This document shows, one piece after another, positions 54,030 through 63,235 of a stretch of DNA of 64,000 bases. This DNA comes from Roseimaritima multifibrata (GTDB taxonomy: Bacteria; Planctomycetota; Planctomycetia; Pirellulales; Pirellulaceae): assembly GCF_007741495.1 (NCBI RefSeq), contig NZ_CP036262.1:868001-932000 (forward strand), given 5' to 3'. The notes below the pieces were generated by a model, which saw nothing but the letters and a program-made list of their open reading frames with translations, was not told where the DNA came from and searched no databases. How positions within the stretch are numbered: the stretch's first letter is position 1; the number at the start of each line of letters is the position of its first letter. A program made the position numbers and the translations under genes.

Positions 54030-55021
54030 GATGGGATCTCCAAAATAATTTTTCCGCTGACTTCCCCGGTTCCTTCGAGGGTTGCCTGTTCTTGTAATGC
54101 ATGGGCTTCTGCGGCTTTGGAAAGCGGCAGTCGCAAGCCGATTCGCGGTTTCAGTTGTTCGTTCGCTAGCCACTCGTTGATGTCATCGGCGGCGACTCGC
54201 ATTTCATCTGGGGTCGCTTTAAACATCACAAAGCCATGCAGCGAGCATTCTTTAACATAGAACGCGCCGACAGGAAAACTAGGACGCGCGTCGCGGCCCG
54301 CCATTAGGACCATACGGCCTCGCTGTGCAAGCAGGTCAATCGCAACGTCGAAGTCCGGCTCTCTTCGTGTTTCCCAGAAAATATTGACGCCCTCGGGAGC
54401 GAGTTCATGGGTGCGTCCGGCGATCGATTCGCGTTGATAGTTGATCGTATGATCGGCCCCTAAGTCGTATGCGATTTGACATTTTTCGTCACTGCCACAA
54501 GTGGTGATAACCTGAGCTCCATTGGCTTTGGCCATCTGGACCACCATCGATCCGACTCCGCCAGCGCCACCGATGACAAGGATCGTTTCGCCCGATCGAA
54601 TTTTGGCTCGGGAGAGACCGATGTGTGCGGTGATGCCGACAAGCGCCGTCGCAGCAGCTGTGCTTGCTTCCACGCCATCAGGAATTGGATAGACCCATTC
54701 TGCGTTTACGGCGGAGAGTTCTGAGAAGGTCCCTTGCCGGCCGAGCAATCCTTGATTCGTTGCCCAGACGCGATCTCCCGAACGGAATCCGGTTACCCCT
54801 TCACCTACTTCAACGATGGTCCCGGCAAGGTCGCAGCCGGGAACATAGGGAAGAGGTAAATTCATCGCAATTGCACCACTGCGAATGTAGGTGTCAATTG
54901 GGTTCAGGGCGACCGCTTCGTTTCGGATTAAAACCTGTCCCGTACCGACAGTCGGATCGGGCAAATCGCCATACTGAATGACATCTGGAGCTCCGGTTCG
55001 TTCAAAATAGGCGGCTTTCAT
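54026..55021 (-). CDS. NAD(P)H:quinone reductase, zinc-free medium-chain type
   Basis: This 331-residue protein belongs to the QOR group of the medium-chain dehydrogenases. It shows the GroES-like start MKAAYFERTGAPDVIQYGD, PYVPGCDLAGTIVEVG, the Rossmann motif VIGGAGGVGSMVVQMAK, and DLGADHTINY. The zinc-binding Cys cluster of alcohol dehydrogenases is absent. It reduces quinones or electrophilic enones with NADPH in the cytosol. It is the upstream gene of a coupled pair with the OsmC protein, sharing ATGA. Confidence 0.93.
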   Translation of the reverse strand: MKAAYFERTGAPDVIQYGDLPDPTVGTGQVLIRNEAVALNPIDTYIRSGAIAMNLPLPYVPGCDLAGTIVEVGEGVTGFRSGDRVWATNQGLLGRQGTFSELSAVNAEWVYPIPDGVEASTAAATALVGITAHIGLSRAKIRSGETILVIGGAGGVGSMVVQMAKANGAQVITTCGSDEKCQIAYDLGADHTINYQRESIAGRTHELAPEGVNIFWETRREPDFDVAIDLLAQRGRMVLMAGRDARPSFPVGAFYVKECSLHGFVMFKATPDEMRVAADDINEWLANEQLKPRIGLRLPLSKAAEAHALQEQATLEGTGEVSGKIILEIPS

Positions 55022-55076
55022 CAGAACAGGTCCCCGTCAGGAAAAAAGGGTCAAAGAGTGCTGCAGGAATGGTGAC

Positions 55077-56051
55077 TTACTGGATATTACCTTCTGGCTT
55101 TTGGGGGATGCCCCATAAACTTGCAATCGCAATCCCGCTGACAACGGCTCGCAATAAGGCTTCGTCCCAGACGAACAACCCATTGGCCGATATACGGCTG
55201 AGAGCCGCTATCATACCCCACATTGCGATTCCCAACATGGCTAATCGTCGCGGTCCCCAAATCGCCAGCAGTGCTAGCCCCCACTCCAAGAATGCAAATC
55301 CCCACATCAGTGTTCGGGTGACCGAATCGACCAACTGGTAACCATTCCAGCGGCTGATAGAGCGTGTTAACAGCGAGTCAACGGTGACGGGATGGAAGAT
55401 CACTTTCCAGCCATAGCAAAAAAAGACAATCGCTGCCGCATAGGCCAACCAGCGAGAGACCTGTTGCAGCGTCTGCTCAGCGGATGCTGAATCGCTGGAA
55501 ATTTGAATCGAACGAGCCAGGGCTATTGGCAGGATCAACATGCCTGCGTCCTGTCCGATCATCCATATCTGAAACGCTCCCTCGGCGAAGGCTGCCGAAA
55601 TACTAATGGCTGCTTGCCAGATCGTGGCAAGGAGTGCAGCAAGTAGTGAGACGTGCAGCAATACCGCTCGCGTTTTTGGGGCCTGTGTCCCCGCTAGGCC
55701 AGCGATCAGGGCCAACGTGAAACAGCTGATCGCCGAAGCGGTCGTCCCGAATTGTAGAAATGCCCATGCGAATCGTTCGCTGCCGGTTCGTTCCAGTAAG
55801 AAAGTACGGAGCGGAAAGTCGGCACTTTCACCGGCCGATTCCATAACCGAAAGAAGGCCGAATGCATATAGCGTGACAACGATGCGAAGGGTTGTTTGCT
55901 GGGCTCGCAAGGAGGCAAGAAGCGTTTCGTTCACGTTTAGCCGTTGCCCTCCATCGCCCGTCGATTCCGTGTCGCCTTTACCGAATGGTGACCTGAAGAA
56001 TGAAAATGGTCTGGACACCAAGCTATGAAATCGGACGGTTCGTTGCAACAA
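55077..56051 (-). CDS. polytopic membrane protein, unknown
   Basis: The product has up to 324 residues and about eight membrane segments (for example TLRIVVTLYAFGLLSVM, VLLHVSLLAALLATIW, WLAYAAAIVFFCYGWKVIF and LAMLGIAMWGMIAAL). I do not recognise a family; the short helices and FHPVTVDSLL loop are reminiscent of DoxX-like or HTTM proteins but are not diagnostic. The TTG at 56051 starts two bases after the anti-sigma stop, suggesting coupling. GTG codons at 56018 and 55934 are alternative starts, and a Pro/Arg-rich head would be lost with them. Being the third gene of the sigma/anti-sigma transcript, it may be part of the same stress response. Confidence 0.7.
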   Translation of the reverse strand: MLQRTVRFHSLVSRPFSFFRSPFGKGDTESTGDGGQRLNVNETLLASLRAQQTTLRIVVTLYAFGLLSVMESAGESADFPLRTFLLERTGSERFAWAFLQFGTTASAISCFTLALIAGLAGTQAPKTRAVLLHVSLLAALLATIWQAAISISAAFAEGAFQIWMIGQDAGMLILPIALARSIQISSDSASAEQTLQQVSRWLAYAAAIVFFCYGWKVIFHPVTVDSLLTRSISRWNGYQLVDSVTRTLMWGFAFLEWGLALLAIWGPRRLAMLGIAMWGMIAALSRISANGLFVWDEALLRAVVSGIAIASLWGIPQKPEGNIQ

Positions 56052-56053
56052 AG

Positions 56054-57502
56054 TCAGTTGCGCGGTAGGGGTCTAGGCGGAGATTTTGGAGGAAACTTGG
56101 AATTGGATGAAGGAGGTCCCGAGGGGCGGAAAAAGGAATCACGCATTCGGCCTTCGCGGCTTTTGCTCTCAAGCAATGGGAAAATCCTCTCCGGAGGCGA
56201 AAGTTCGATTTCCAGTTGGACCCGGGGCTCTAAGCCGGCAAGGGTTTGAGCATAATTTGTGCGAGTCTTTCGCTGGACCGCTTCGACCAACCAACCTCGC
56301 ACCAAATCCTCTTCCATGTCGCCTGATGAAGGGAGTTTGTCCAGCGTCTCACGAACCAGAGCTTCACGGACCGGATCGCTGAGGACCGCTTTGATCGCAT
56401 CTTCTTCAGCGATACTGAACGGGGCAAACCGTCCTCGACCGATAACAAACAGCCAGTGAAGCAAAGCCGTTTCTTCATCGGGAAAACGGTCGTCTTGGTC
56501 GGGTCCGGAGGTTCGGTTGATGTAATCGCGTGCGTATTCTTTCCATAGTTGGTCACTGTTTTCCAAGTTTTCCAGCCATCCGGAAGCGATCAGATGCAGT
56601 GCGTCAAAGATCGCATCGGAATCGCTTTCGCTTAATTGCCGAAGCCATAGTCTGCGTGATTTAGCAAGCGATTTACGAAACGCGAGTTCACGGTCGTCGG
56701 GATTTCCTGACTGGATCGTCGCAGCTGTTTCATCCGACCAGTTCCGTTTTAGGTGGGCGTAAGCTTCGATCGTGCGAAGCAGTTCCTCAGGGTTTTCGGT
56801 CGCAGCGATCTCTTGTGCACGTTGCCGGACTTCTGCTTGCTTGTCAGGCGATAAGTTCTGGAACCGCTGCCACCCGGTGTCGATCCGGCGGCGTACCGTA
56901 GGGTGAAGCAGAGGCAGTTGCTCAGCCAGTTCCGATGGCGAAAGGTCTTGCAGTTCGGGAGTCGATGTTGGCAACCCTTTCGGACCGAAGGCACCTACCT
57001 TTTCGGCTGATTCGATCGTGTCCAGCCAAGTCGGATCCTGGCTAATTTCCTGCAACCATTCCAGGTCATCGGTAACTAGGTAAGCATCCAAATGTTCGGC
57101 GATTGGCAGGTCAGCAAATTGTCGCTGCCGTTCGACTTCGTGTGTAATTAAAACCAGTACTGCACCCACCGCGCCTGCCGCAACGGTCGCCAGCAGGATC
57201 GCGATCAAGCGTCCCCACCGGGGCAGCGGTCGTACGGCTTTCGTCTCGGACTGGATGTCAGCCGCAACCATTTCCAGAGTCGACTGCGTAAAGTTGTCTT
57301 TGACCGTTGCCTGGGGAAGGTCTTCAAGCATCTGCCAGCCACTCTGTAATTCCCGCATCCGAGCACGGAGCGAGGCATCACTTAGTAGCTTGCGTTCCAA
57401 ATCCTGTCGCTCCGCAGTCGATAGCTCGCCGTCCAGATAAGCAACAAGTTGCTCATCCACTGGATCGACATCGATATCGTGTGGCGAGGGTTGACTGGAC
57501 AT
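56054..57502 (-). CDS. membrane-anchored anti-sigma factor-like protein
   Basis: The 482-residue product opens with DEQLVAYLDGELSTAERQ, the N-terminal helix pattern of anti-sigma factors, though the zinc ligands of the ZAS domain are missing. A single membrane segment (LIAILLATVAAGAVGAVLVLI, about residues 103-123) separates it from a long periplasmic helical domain with LSPSELAEQLPLL and NLSPDKQAEVRQR, resembling DUF3106. It ends in a proline-rich tail. It lies 60 bases downstream of the ECF sigma gene on the same strand, the usual order. It probably holds the sigma factor at the membrane until a periplasmic signal releases it. Confidence 0.82.
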   Translation of the reverse strand: MSSQPSPHDIDVDPVDEQLVAYLDGELSTAERQDLERKLLSDASLRARMRELQSGWQMLEDLPQATVKDNFTQSTLEMVAADIQSETKAVRPLPRWGRLIAILLATVAAGAVGAVLVLITHEVERQRQFADLPIAEHLDAYLVTDDLEWLQEISQDPTWLDTIESAEKVGAFGPKGLPTSTPELQDLSPSELAEQLPLLHPTVRRRIDTGWQRFQNLSPDKQAEVRQRAQEIAATENPEELLRTIEAYAHLKRNWSDETAATIQSGNPDDRELAFRKSLAKSRRLWLRQLSESDSDAIFDALHLIASGWLENLENSDQLWKEYARDYINRTSGPDQDDRFPDEETALLHWLFVIGRGRFAPFSIAEEDAIKAVLSDPVREALVRETLDKLPSSGDMEEDLVRGWLVEAVQRKTRTNYAQTLAGLEPRVQLEIELSPPERIFPLLESKSREGRMRDSFFRPSGPPSSNSKFPPKSPPRPLPRN

Positions 57503-57562
57503 GCTCAGGGTTCGTCCTGCGGCTGGATTTGGAATGCGAATGAAACGCGACTTAGGGGGAAG

Positions 57563-58192
57563 TTAAGGATTCGGCTGGCTTGGTTGAGAACCTGAATCGA
57601 TGTAGGGGGCGAGGATGTCTTTCAGATTAACGCGAGCTCGACTGAGCAGCGATTTGACCGCCTTCGTACTAAGCTCCATCACTTCAGAGATTTCTGCGTA
57701 ACTAAGTCCTTCAAATTTTGAGAGCAGCAGTGCTTCGCGTTGTCGATCTCCCAGCAAGTGGATTGCGGCTCGCACAATTTCAGCTCGCTCCTCTCCCTCG
57801 ATCACGCGGGTGGGCATTAAACCGCTTGAATCGACTGCCAGCGAGGACAGGACCGCCGCTTGGCTACCGGATGTGGTTCTTGAGGTGTCTATCTCGCTGA
57901 TCTCTTGTCGTCTTCCCGAAGATCGGGCTGCATTGCGAGCTACATTTCCTGCGATCGTAAACAACCATGTCGAAAATTTGGCTCCGGGTTGGTAGCTCTT
58001 GCGGGCGCGAAACACTCGCAAAAAAACCTCCTGAGTCATGTCATCTGCTAATTCTCTTTTGGGACCCATATGCTCAAGCAAACGGAGCAACCGTCCCTGA
58101 TATCGTTGCACAAGTTCCTCAAACGCACCGGCGTCGTCTTCTTTCACGCGCAGCATCAATCGCACGTCCGGGTCGGACTTTTGATATCGCAT
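57563..58192 (-). CDS. ECF RNA polymerase sigma factor
   Basis: The product has 209 residues from the first ATG; a TTG at 58267 would add 25 residues not needed by the family. Region 2 shows DAGAFEELVQRYQGRLLRLL and DDMTQEVFLRVFRARKSYQ with KFSTWLFTIAGN. Region 4 shows LLGDRQREALLLSKFEGLSYAEISEVMELSTKAVKSLLSRA, the -35-binding helix-turn-helix. The linker between the regions is Ser/Thr-rich and long. It is cytosolic, acts with the core polymerase, and is encoded upstream of its probable anti-sigma partner. Confidence 0.93.
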   Translation of the reverse strand: MRYQKSDPDVRLMLRVKEDDAGAFEELVQRYQGRLLRLLEHMGPKRELADDMTQEVFLRVFRARKSYQPGAKFSTWLFTIAGNVARNAARSSGRRQEISEIDTSRTTSGSQAAVLSSLAVDSSGLMPTRVIEGEERAEIVRAAIHLLGDRQREALLLSKFEGLSYAEISEVMELSTKAVKSLLSRARVNLKDILAPYIDSGSQPSQPNP

Positions 58193-58446
58193 TGCAGTGG
58201 AGGGGCTGACTGCCAAAATCGCTACCGTGTGTAAGTCGTCGAAGCCAATCGGTGGTGAATGGGCCAACCTTTAGTTTAGGATGCTCGTCTAGCTTCGGAT
58301 ACGGTCCAAGTTGTTGTTACTATTGAAACCCGCTGGAATGAGAAGGTTTCGCAACTTTTTACAGGGCCGACGTCAACTTTCTCCGTTGCCGTTTCATCTG
58401 AATCGCTCTTTTTTTGCTCGGCCTCCGCATTCTTCATGGAAATTTG

Positions 58447-58992
58447 ATGTCAACTCCGTCTCCGGATTCAGAAACCGTTTATTCGTGTGCGCGATTTACG
58501 GTACACGAAGTCCCAGTGACTCTGCCGAGTGGGGAGCAGGTGATCAAACCGATCATCCGGCAAAACGGAGCGGTTGTCATCGTTCCGGAACTACCCGATG
58601 GCCGAATTGTGATGATTCGAAATTATCGCTACTCGCTTGGCAAAACCCTTTTGGAACTGCCTGCTGGCACCATGGAACCGAACGAAGATCCACTTGAAAC
58701 GGCCGTTCGCGAGCTCCAGGAAGAAACCGGGTATGTCGCGGGCTCGATAAAAGCGGTGCAGCCTTTTTATGCCGCCCCTGGAAACTGTAATGAACAGATG
58801 CACCTGTTCATCGCCCGTGACCTGACACAAGGTCCACCGAAGCGAGAATTAGGGGAGCAAATCGAAAACGAAATTCTTGATTGGGAGACGATCGCCGAAT
58901 TGCTGCAGGCGAACCAAATTGAGGATGCGAAAACACTAATCGGGGTCATGATGTATGACCGTTTCTACCGTCAGCAAAAAAGTCCCCGCTAA
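58447..58992 (+). CDS. NUDIX hydrolase, ADP-ribose pyrophosphatase-like
   Basis: This is a 181-residue protein from the ATG at 58447. The Nudix box is GTMEPNEDPLETAV followed by RELQEETG (residues 74-95) and fits G-x5-E-x7-REU-x-EE-x-G. An N-terminal beta-sheet extension with FTVHEVPVTLPSG and the LLELPAGTME lead-in are typical of the ADPRase (NudF) group, which cleaves ADP-ribose or ADP-sugars to AMP. The first codons suit a cytosolic enzyme. It is transcribed away from the sigma gene. Confidence 0.92.
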   Translation: MSTPSPDSETVYSCARFTVHEVPVTLPSGEQVIKPIIRQNGAVVIVPELPDGRIVMIRNYRYSLGKTLLELPAGTMEPNEDPLETAVRELQEETGYVAGSIKAVQPFYAAPGNCNEQMHLFIARDLTQGPPKRELGEQIENEILDWETIAELLQANQIEDAKTLIGVMMYDRFYRQQKSPR

Positions 58993-59091
58993 AAGATCGT
59001 TTGACAATCAGAAGGGTAACTTTGCAGGCGTTTTAAAGAGCCGTGCGAACGTTGATTCCCTTACGAGCTCCGCCGCGTTTGCGACCTCTGT

Positions 59092-60387
59092 TTAATTGTC
59101 ATTTAGCGAATAATTCAGATTCACCGTATTGAGAGCCGCGTTCAAAACGATTTCGGTCGGGGTGTATTTTAGGATAACCAAGTCCCCGGGCTGAATGATG
59201 ATTCGCTCGCGAGGGTTATTCATCGCTTCGTGAATGTCGACTTCGATTTTCATCTGTTGTTCACGCCCCCAGCGCCGCACCAATAGAACCCGACTGGGTG
59301 GGAACACGTTGCCAGGTCCATTGACGAAACTGGTCGTCGCGGCGACCGGTCCATCAATATGTCCATTTGCGATTGCGATCGCTTCCAATACGTCCACGTC
59401 GTGGTCTCGAGGCAAGGGGATCTTCGCTCCACCTAACAGCCCACCGGTCAAAAAATATTCTTTGTCGCGTGCGGGGACAAACAGAACATCGTTGTCGTAC
59501 AACAAAATATCTTCGGGGCCAAACGGCAGAGGGGCGTCGGGCCTTAGCCGCAGTGGGATGCGGTGGATGCCTGCCGAACCACCGATGCATTGACTGACCG
59601 CGTCATAGCTTTCCCCTTCTCGCAGCATCGTGACCGCTTGCATTCGCTGCGTGTCATTGGTTTGTTTCGACCGCAGCACCCAGACTTCATCCAGCCCGTC
59701 CAGGCCGGGAAGGCCTCCCGATCTGACGAGGGCATGCAGTACATCATTCTCATAGGCGGGCAATTCGATAACATCGGCCGACCCACGGCGCGAAACGATT
59801 CGCGTGTCATCTCGGGTGACTGTCGGAGCCAGCGAACTGCTGTCTTCCCGGATCACCATGACCCGCTGACTCCGAGGCCGAATCAGGTTCACTTGAATGT
59901 TCTCTTTGCCCGCCTTTAAAAGTTTACGCTGCTGAACGTAGACCTGCCGAATGCGATCGTAAACCTGCGGCAGTGTCAAACCGGAAACATAAATGGGATC
60001 GGCCATCGGCAAGCGGATGGTTCCGCTATGTTGAACCTGAATGGGTTGTCCAACAGCCGGCTCGCGAAGCAAATTGGATTCGCCGTTGTTTCCCGGCAAG
60101 AATGCGACGGTCGGCATCAGGCCTCGGTCACCGAGAATGTCTTCGATATGGATGCCCAGAACGTCGCCAGCTTGAACCACGTGCTCTGCGGGCATGGGCT
60201 GTGACAACAGCGAAAGATCCAATGGGATCTTGGCTTCACGCCGGGGAACTCGCAGCATGTCCGGCAATTGGCTTGCCGGAACAGCGCCACGGATTGCGCA
60301 GCCGCCAAAGGCTGACAAAGCGATCAACAGCAGCGTGCAAAGTGCAAACGGCGAGCGTTGAGCAGTCGTGTTGCGGCGATGATGCAT
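59092..60387 (-). CDS. polysaccharide export lipoprotein, Wza-like (PES and SLBB)
   Basis: The 431-residue outer-membrane lipoprotein has a signal ending in lipobox LSAFGGC. The ATG at 60387 fits the signal better than the TTG at 60408. A polysaccharide export domain (HVVQAGDVLGIHIEDILGD, GTIRLPMADPIYVSGLTLPQVYDRIRQ) is followed by SLBB-like units: IELPAYENDVLHALVRSGGL, and then EDILLYDNDVLFVPARDKEYF with LEAIAIANGHI. The tail ends QPGDLVILKYTPTEIV. It would form a periplasm-crossing channel for capsule or exopolysaccharide. It begins five bases after the lipoprotein gene at 60393, so both are in one operon. Confidence 0.92.
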   Translation of the reverse strand: MHHRRNTTAQRSPFALCTLLLIALSAFGGCAIRGAVPASQLPDMLRVPRREAKIPLDLSLLSQPMPAEHVVQAGDVLGIHIEDILGDRGLMPTVAFLPGNNGESNLLREPAVGQPIQVQHSGTIRLPMADPIYVSGLTLPQVYDRIRQVYVQQRKLLKAGKENIQVNLIRPRSQRVMVIREDSSSLAPTVTRDDTRIVSRRGSADVIELPAYENDVLHALVRSGGLPGLDGLDEVWVLRSKQTNDTQRMQAVTMLREGESYDAVSQCIGGSAGIHRIPLRLRPDAPLPFGPEDILLYDNDVLFVPARDKEYFLTGGLLGGAKIPLPRDHDVDVLEAIAIANGHIDGPVAATTSFVNGPGNVFPPSRVLLVRRWGREQQMKIEVDIHEAMNNPRERIIIQPGDLVILKYTPTEIVLNAALNTVNLNYSLNDN

Positions 60388-60392
60388 GGTTC

Positions 60393-61391
60393 TTATCGAA
60401 GGGTCCAAGGACTGGTCACAGGTGGAAGCCGATTCGGCTGCTGTGCGGCCTGTCGAATGGGTGGGGTTTGAACCGCCATCGGTGGAGCCGAGTGTTGATA
60501 ATTCGCGACGTGATTCGTCGGTGAAGCCATTTGCATCGTTTGTTTCGCAGCCTGCAGTCGTCCGAATGCAGCATTCATCGGAACGCGACTTCCAAGTAGC
60601 AAATCGTCATCGTCTGAACCAGATTCCTGATCGAGTAAAGGATCGCTTTCAGGTACTAGGTCCAAGTCCGATTCCAAAATGTCACCCGGAAATTGTTCGC
60701 TTGGCGGTGCGGGGCTAAAGGGGATTGGTGATCCAGGAGGTGCTATTTCGTTGGAGTAAGGAATCGAATTCTCTGCGGACGGAGTTGGCAAGATCTCCGT
60801 GGGAACCGGCTCAGCGTACCCTTCGATAGGAGGCGCGATGTCCAGCGATTCCAAAGTCGGAGGTAGCGGAGTCGGCAGCGGGGGCAAGGGGGATGGCGAA
60901 TTGTTGACCATCCCATCCGGTGCCAAATCTGCGTGGCAACTGGCGGTATAAATCGCTTGCGGCGCGGGATGCGGCTGAGCCGGCATGCTGCCCGGCACGG
61001 TTGCATAGCCTTGTTGCCCACAAACGAGGGCGGCTTCGGCTCCATCGATAAAACCTTGGTGCCACTCGCCAACACGGTGCGTGTTCTCGGCGTGTCGCAC
61101 TCCGGGGCCCCAGTAGCGACTGTCAGGAACGACGGGTGGTTGCCCCGATCCGCCACGCAGCACGTCGGTGTAGCCATCCAACCAACCAGCGCGATAATCC
61201 TCGGTGCAGCCGGTCTGTTTAGCGTTCGCCCCAAACTGATTCTGGAAAGCGGTATCGGCCATCGCTCGAGTCTCGACACGCCAGGCTGCTCGCCGCCCTG
61301 TAAATTCCCAGCTCACGCAGCCACTCAATCCGAGCAGCATGATTCCGCTCATCAGAGTAGCGGCGATGGTTAAGAATGAACGTTGAGGCAC
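60393..61391 (-). CDS. lipoprotein with GYxDV repeat motif and Pro-rich tail
   Basis: The product has 332 residues from a GTG with AGGAAAG upstream; earlier in-frame codons are unlikely. A signal peptide ends in lipobox LLGLSGC. A conserved globular part follows: DYRAGWLDGYTDVLRGGSGQ, VPDSRYWGPGVRH, then EWHQGFIDGAEAA. This is a recurrent planctomycete pattern of a Gly-x-x-Asp-Gly-Tyr helix and a Trp-containing second helix. After it comes a low-complexity tail rich in Pro, Ser and Asp. The function is unknown, but the gene is paired with the Wza-like gene, so it probably belongs to polysaccharide export or its anchoring at the outer membrane. Confidence 0.8.
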   Translation of the reverse strand: MPQRSFLTIAATLMSGIMLLGLSGCVSWEFTGRRAAWRVETRAMADTAFQNQFGANAKQTGCTEDYRAGWLDGYTDVLRGGSGQPPVVPDSRYWGPGVRHAENTHRVGEWHQGFIDGAEAALVCGQQGYATVPGSMPAQPHPAPQAIYTASCHADLAPDGMVNNSPSPLPPLPTPLPPTLESLDIAPPIEGYAEPVPTEILPTPSAENSIPYSNEIAPPGSPIPFSPAPPSEQFPGDILESDLDLVPESDPLLDQESGSDDDDLLLGSRVPMNAAFGRLQAAKQTMQMASPTNHVANYQHSAPPMAVQTPPIRQAAQQPNRLPPVTSPWTLR

Positions 61392-61700
61392 GATAGTCGC
61401 TTTCCTGGTGCGAGTTTTCCGAATGCAGTAGTCCTTCGGATAACAAGCTGATCGGCGTTCCAGTTGCGACGGATTGACCGATTGTGCCGCTCTCTGGCCT
61501 CGCACATTCAGAGCGGACCGATTATGCGGAAAAACAGACAGACTCCCCTTAGCCGCCAAGTCTTCTGCGAGCGTTACAAGTTAACACCCGAGAGTGCTAG
61601 CAAGTGGCAGTGAAATCTGTTGAAACCATTCCACACAGAACGTACGCCTGAAAAGACGCATGGGGTGGTCCGCAGTCATGCGGGAGGTGTGGCGCATGAA

Positions 61701-61745
61701 AAAACGCAAGCGAGTGACGGAAAAGCGGTCACTCGCTTGCGTTTT
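61701..61745 (-). terminator. strong hairpin terminator of the DUF1571 gene
   Basis: An 18-base perfect inverted repeat (61701-61718 and 61728-61745) surrounds a 9-base loop. On the minus strand it ends in GCGTTTTTT, a normal intrinsic terminator, and lies 66 bases after the stop of the gene at 61811. The plus strand has TTTTG after it, so some bidirectional action is possible. The remaining roughly 300 bases to the lipoprotein start hold no gene; the plus-strand frame at 61620-61814 spans this hairpin and is not real. Confidence 0.85.
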
Positions 61746-61810
61746 GATTTGGTCCTACTGGTCCCTCGCCAAATAACGGGGCAGGATCCAGCCTGCCTGT
61801 TTGACGGGCT

Positions 61811-62677
61811 TTAGAAGTTGTAAGCCGGGTTTTCGCGATCGAATTCGCTGTCGGAAAGCCCTGGATTAATCTTCACATCCAAGTAGTTGTACTCTTCGAT
61901 AATCGCTCCGGTCCCACCTGGTTCGGTCGGCCAATCGTAGGCGACATAGCGGATCGGCAAATTGAGTTCATCATCGATAAAGATCTGAGCTCGACTGAAT
62001 TCCAGCTCACTGACTCGGCGTGGCTGGTTTAGTTGGATGACGGTGCAGACACGATCTTTCAGCTTCGCATTTTTCCGGAATTCGCAGGTGATTTCTGGAT
62101 GCTGGCGAGCCGTTTCTCCGCGCTCAATCAACTTGACAATCAGGTTCTCGATCCCGATCTCCGTTAGCGGATACCGCTGCCCACGCATTGCCAGAGCCCC
62201 ATTTGGGTCGAGGGGAACGGTTGGCAAGAAACGGCCACGCATTCCGCCTTCGTGGGCGATCAATCGTCCGTCGTTCTGGCCTTCGACATAAACGACTTCG
62301 CGTCCTTTAACCGACGTGGGTTTTAAGAACATCAAATAAACGCCGAATGGCGTGTGCAATTGGCCTGATTTGACTTTCCGATTTCGAATTTTCGCAAACA
62401 TGAAATCGGGATCGGTAAGCGTCCCATTTAGACGCTCGCGTTTGACGATCACGGTTGTGTAATCGGTCACGTTTTCTCGGATATTGACCAATCCTTCACG
62501 CGCCATCTCCAAGGCACGATCGAGCGGATTCACCGCTTCGCGTGGCACGCTATTCGCCCGCGAAACCCGGAAAATGGGTTCGTGAGTGTTCGTGGACGGT
62601 GGCTGCGCAGCGAGGGTCGTCGCTCCAGCGGCAACCGAACCAAGTGTAAGCAATAGATTTCTGCGATTTCGATCCAT
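61811..62677 (-). CDS. DUF1571 exported protein
   Basis: This is a 288-residue protein with GGAAGGAC before its ATG and a signal peptide (RRNLLLTLGSVAAGATTLAA, with twin Arg that could make it Tat-dependent). It is a DUF1571 protein: ALEMAREGLVNIRENVTDYT, FMFAKIRNRKVKSGQLHTP, VYLMFLKPTSVKGREVVYVEG and FIDDELNLPIRYVAYDWPTE. The fold is LolA/LolB-like beta-sheet in related families, suggesting lipid or lipoprotein handling, but no member is characterised. It is monocistronic by position. Confidence 0.9.
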   Translation of the reverse strand: MDRNRRNLLLTLGSVAAGATTLAAQPPSTNTHEPIFRVSRANSVPREAVNPLDRALEMAREGLVNIRENVTDYTTVIVKRERLNGTLTDPDFMFAKIRNRKVKSGQLHTPFGVYLMFLKPTSVKGREVVYVEGQNDGRLIAHEGGMRGRFLPTVPLDPNGALAMRGQRYPLTEIGIENLIVKLIERGETARQHPEITCEFRKNAKLKDRVCTVIQLNQPRRVSELEFSRAQIFIDDELNLPIRYVAYDWPTEPGGTGAIIEEYNYLDVKINPGLSDSEFDRENPAYNF

Positions 62678-63235
62678 TTGAACGTCCTTCCTTGGTCGTT
62701 TGTTTGCCGAGATTCACCATGCGTTTGGTTTCCCCGACGGTGTCACACGAAAAATAAGACCGTGTGTTCGCTCCATGGTCTGCTATCGCCCAAGCGTAGC
62801 GTTCCAAACGAGCGATTGAGACGATTCCTTCCCAGGTTTTCTCGTCTCTCATCCTAATGACCATACAATCAGCACTATTTGACGTCGTGCACAGCTACTT
62901 CACGGAGAGTAGCAAAATTGCCTTCATTTTGGAAACAGCATTCCCGGACCGTTTTCGTGCTTCGGTTTTGGGTTGTTTGCACGTTGGAACCTATATTGGG
63001 GTAAGGTTTTTGGGGGTTTATGCCCCCACACTGACGGGGTGCCGCGGTTGTGACGAGGAATAATGCTGGCGCGGCGAAAGATCCACCGACGATGGTGAAG
63101 GATTCGCCATTGATTGGCGAAGGAACGCTCTACAATAGAAAGGTAACCGTTCAATGTTTCCGAGCCTTGTTTCTCGGTAGAAAGCGGGCCGTTTTCCCGC
63201 TTGTTGCGTCTCTTTTTCGATAGGAATCTTTAGCC
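62678..63235. other. 558-base divergent intergenic region
   Basis: This region holds the promoters of the DUF1571 gene and the cyclase-repeat gene. It has two hairpins besides the listed sites: 63011-63028 (TGGGGG and CCCCCA) and 63182-63202 (AAGCGGG and CCCGCTT). A plus-strand frame at 62857-63063 ends early and has no motif; I do not count it as a gene. Confidence 0.45.
63103..63136 (+). promoter_or_regulatory. promoter with overlapping dyad
   Basis: TTCGCCA and TGGCGAA form a perfect 7-base dyad around TTGAT at 63103-63121. A -10-like TACAAT follows at 63131-63136, and TTGATT at 63110-63115 would be the -35, 15 bases upstream. The dyad covers the -35, as expected for a repressor site. It is about 100 bases before the cyclase-repeat gene. 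Confidence 0.4.

Noticed and set aside
61620-61814. 64-residue plus-strand frame
   Set aside because: It reads through the 18-base terminator hairpin and has no motif.
62857-63063. 68-residue plus-strand frame in the divergent intergenic region
   Set aside because: Composition is unlike neighbours and a hairpin lies inside it; no support.
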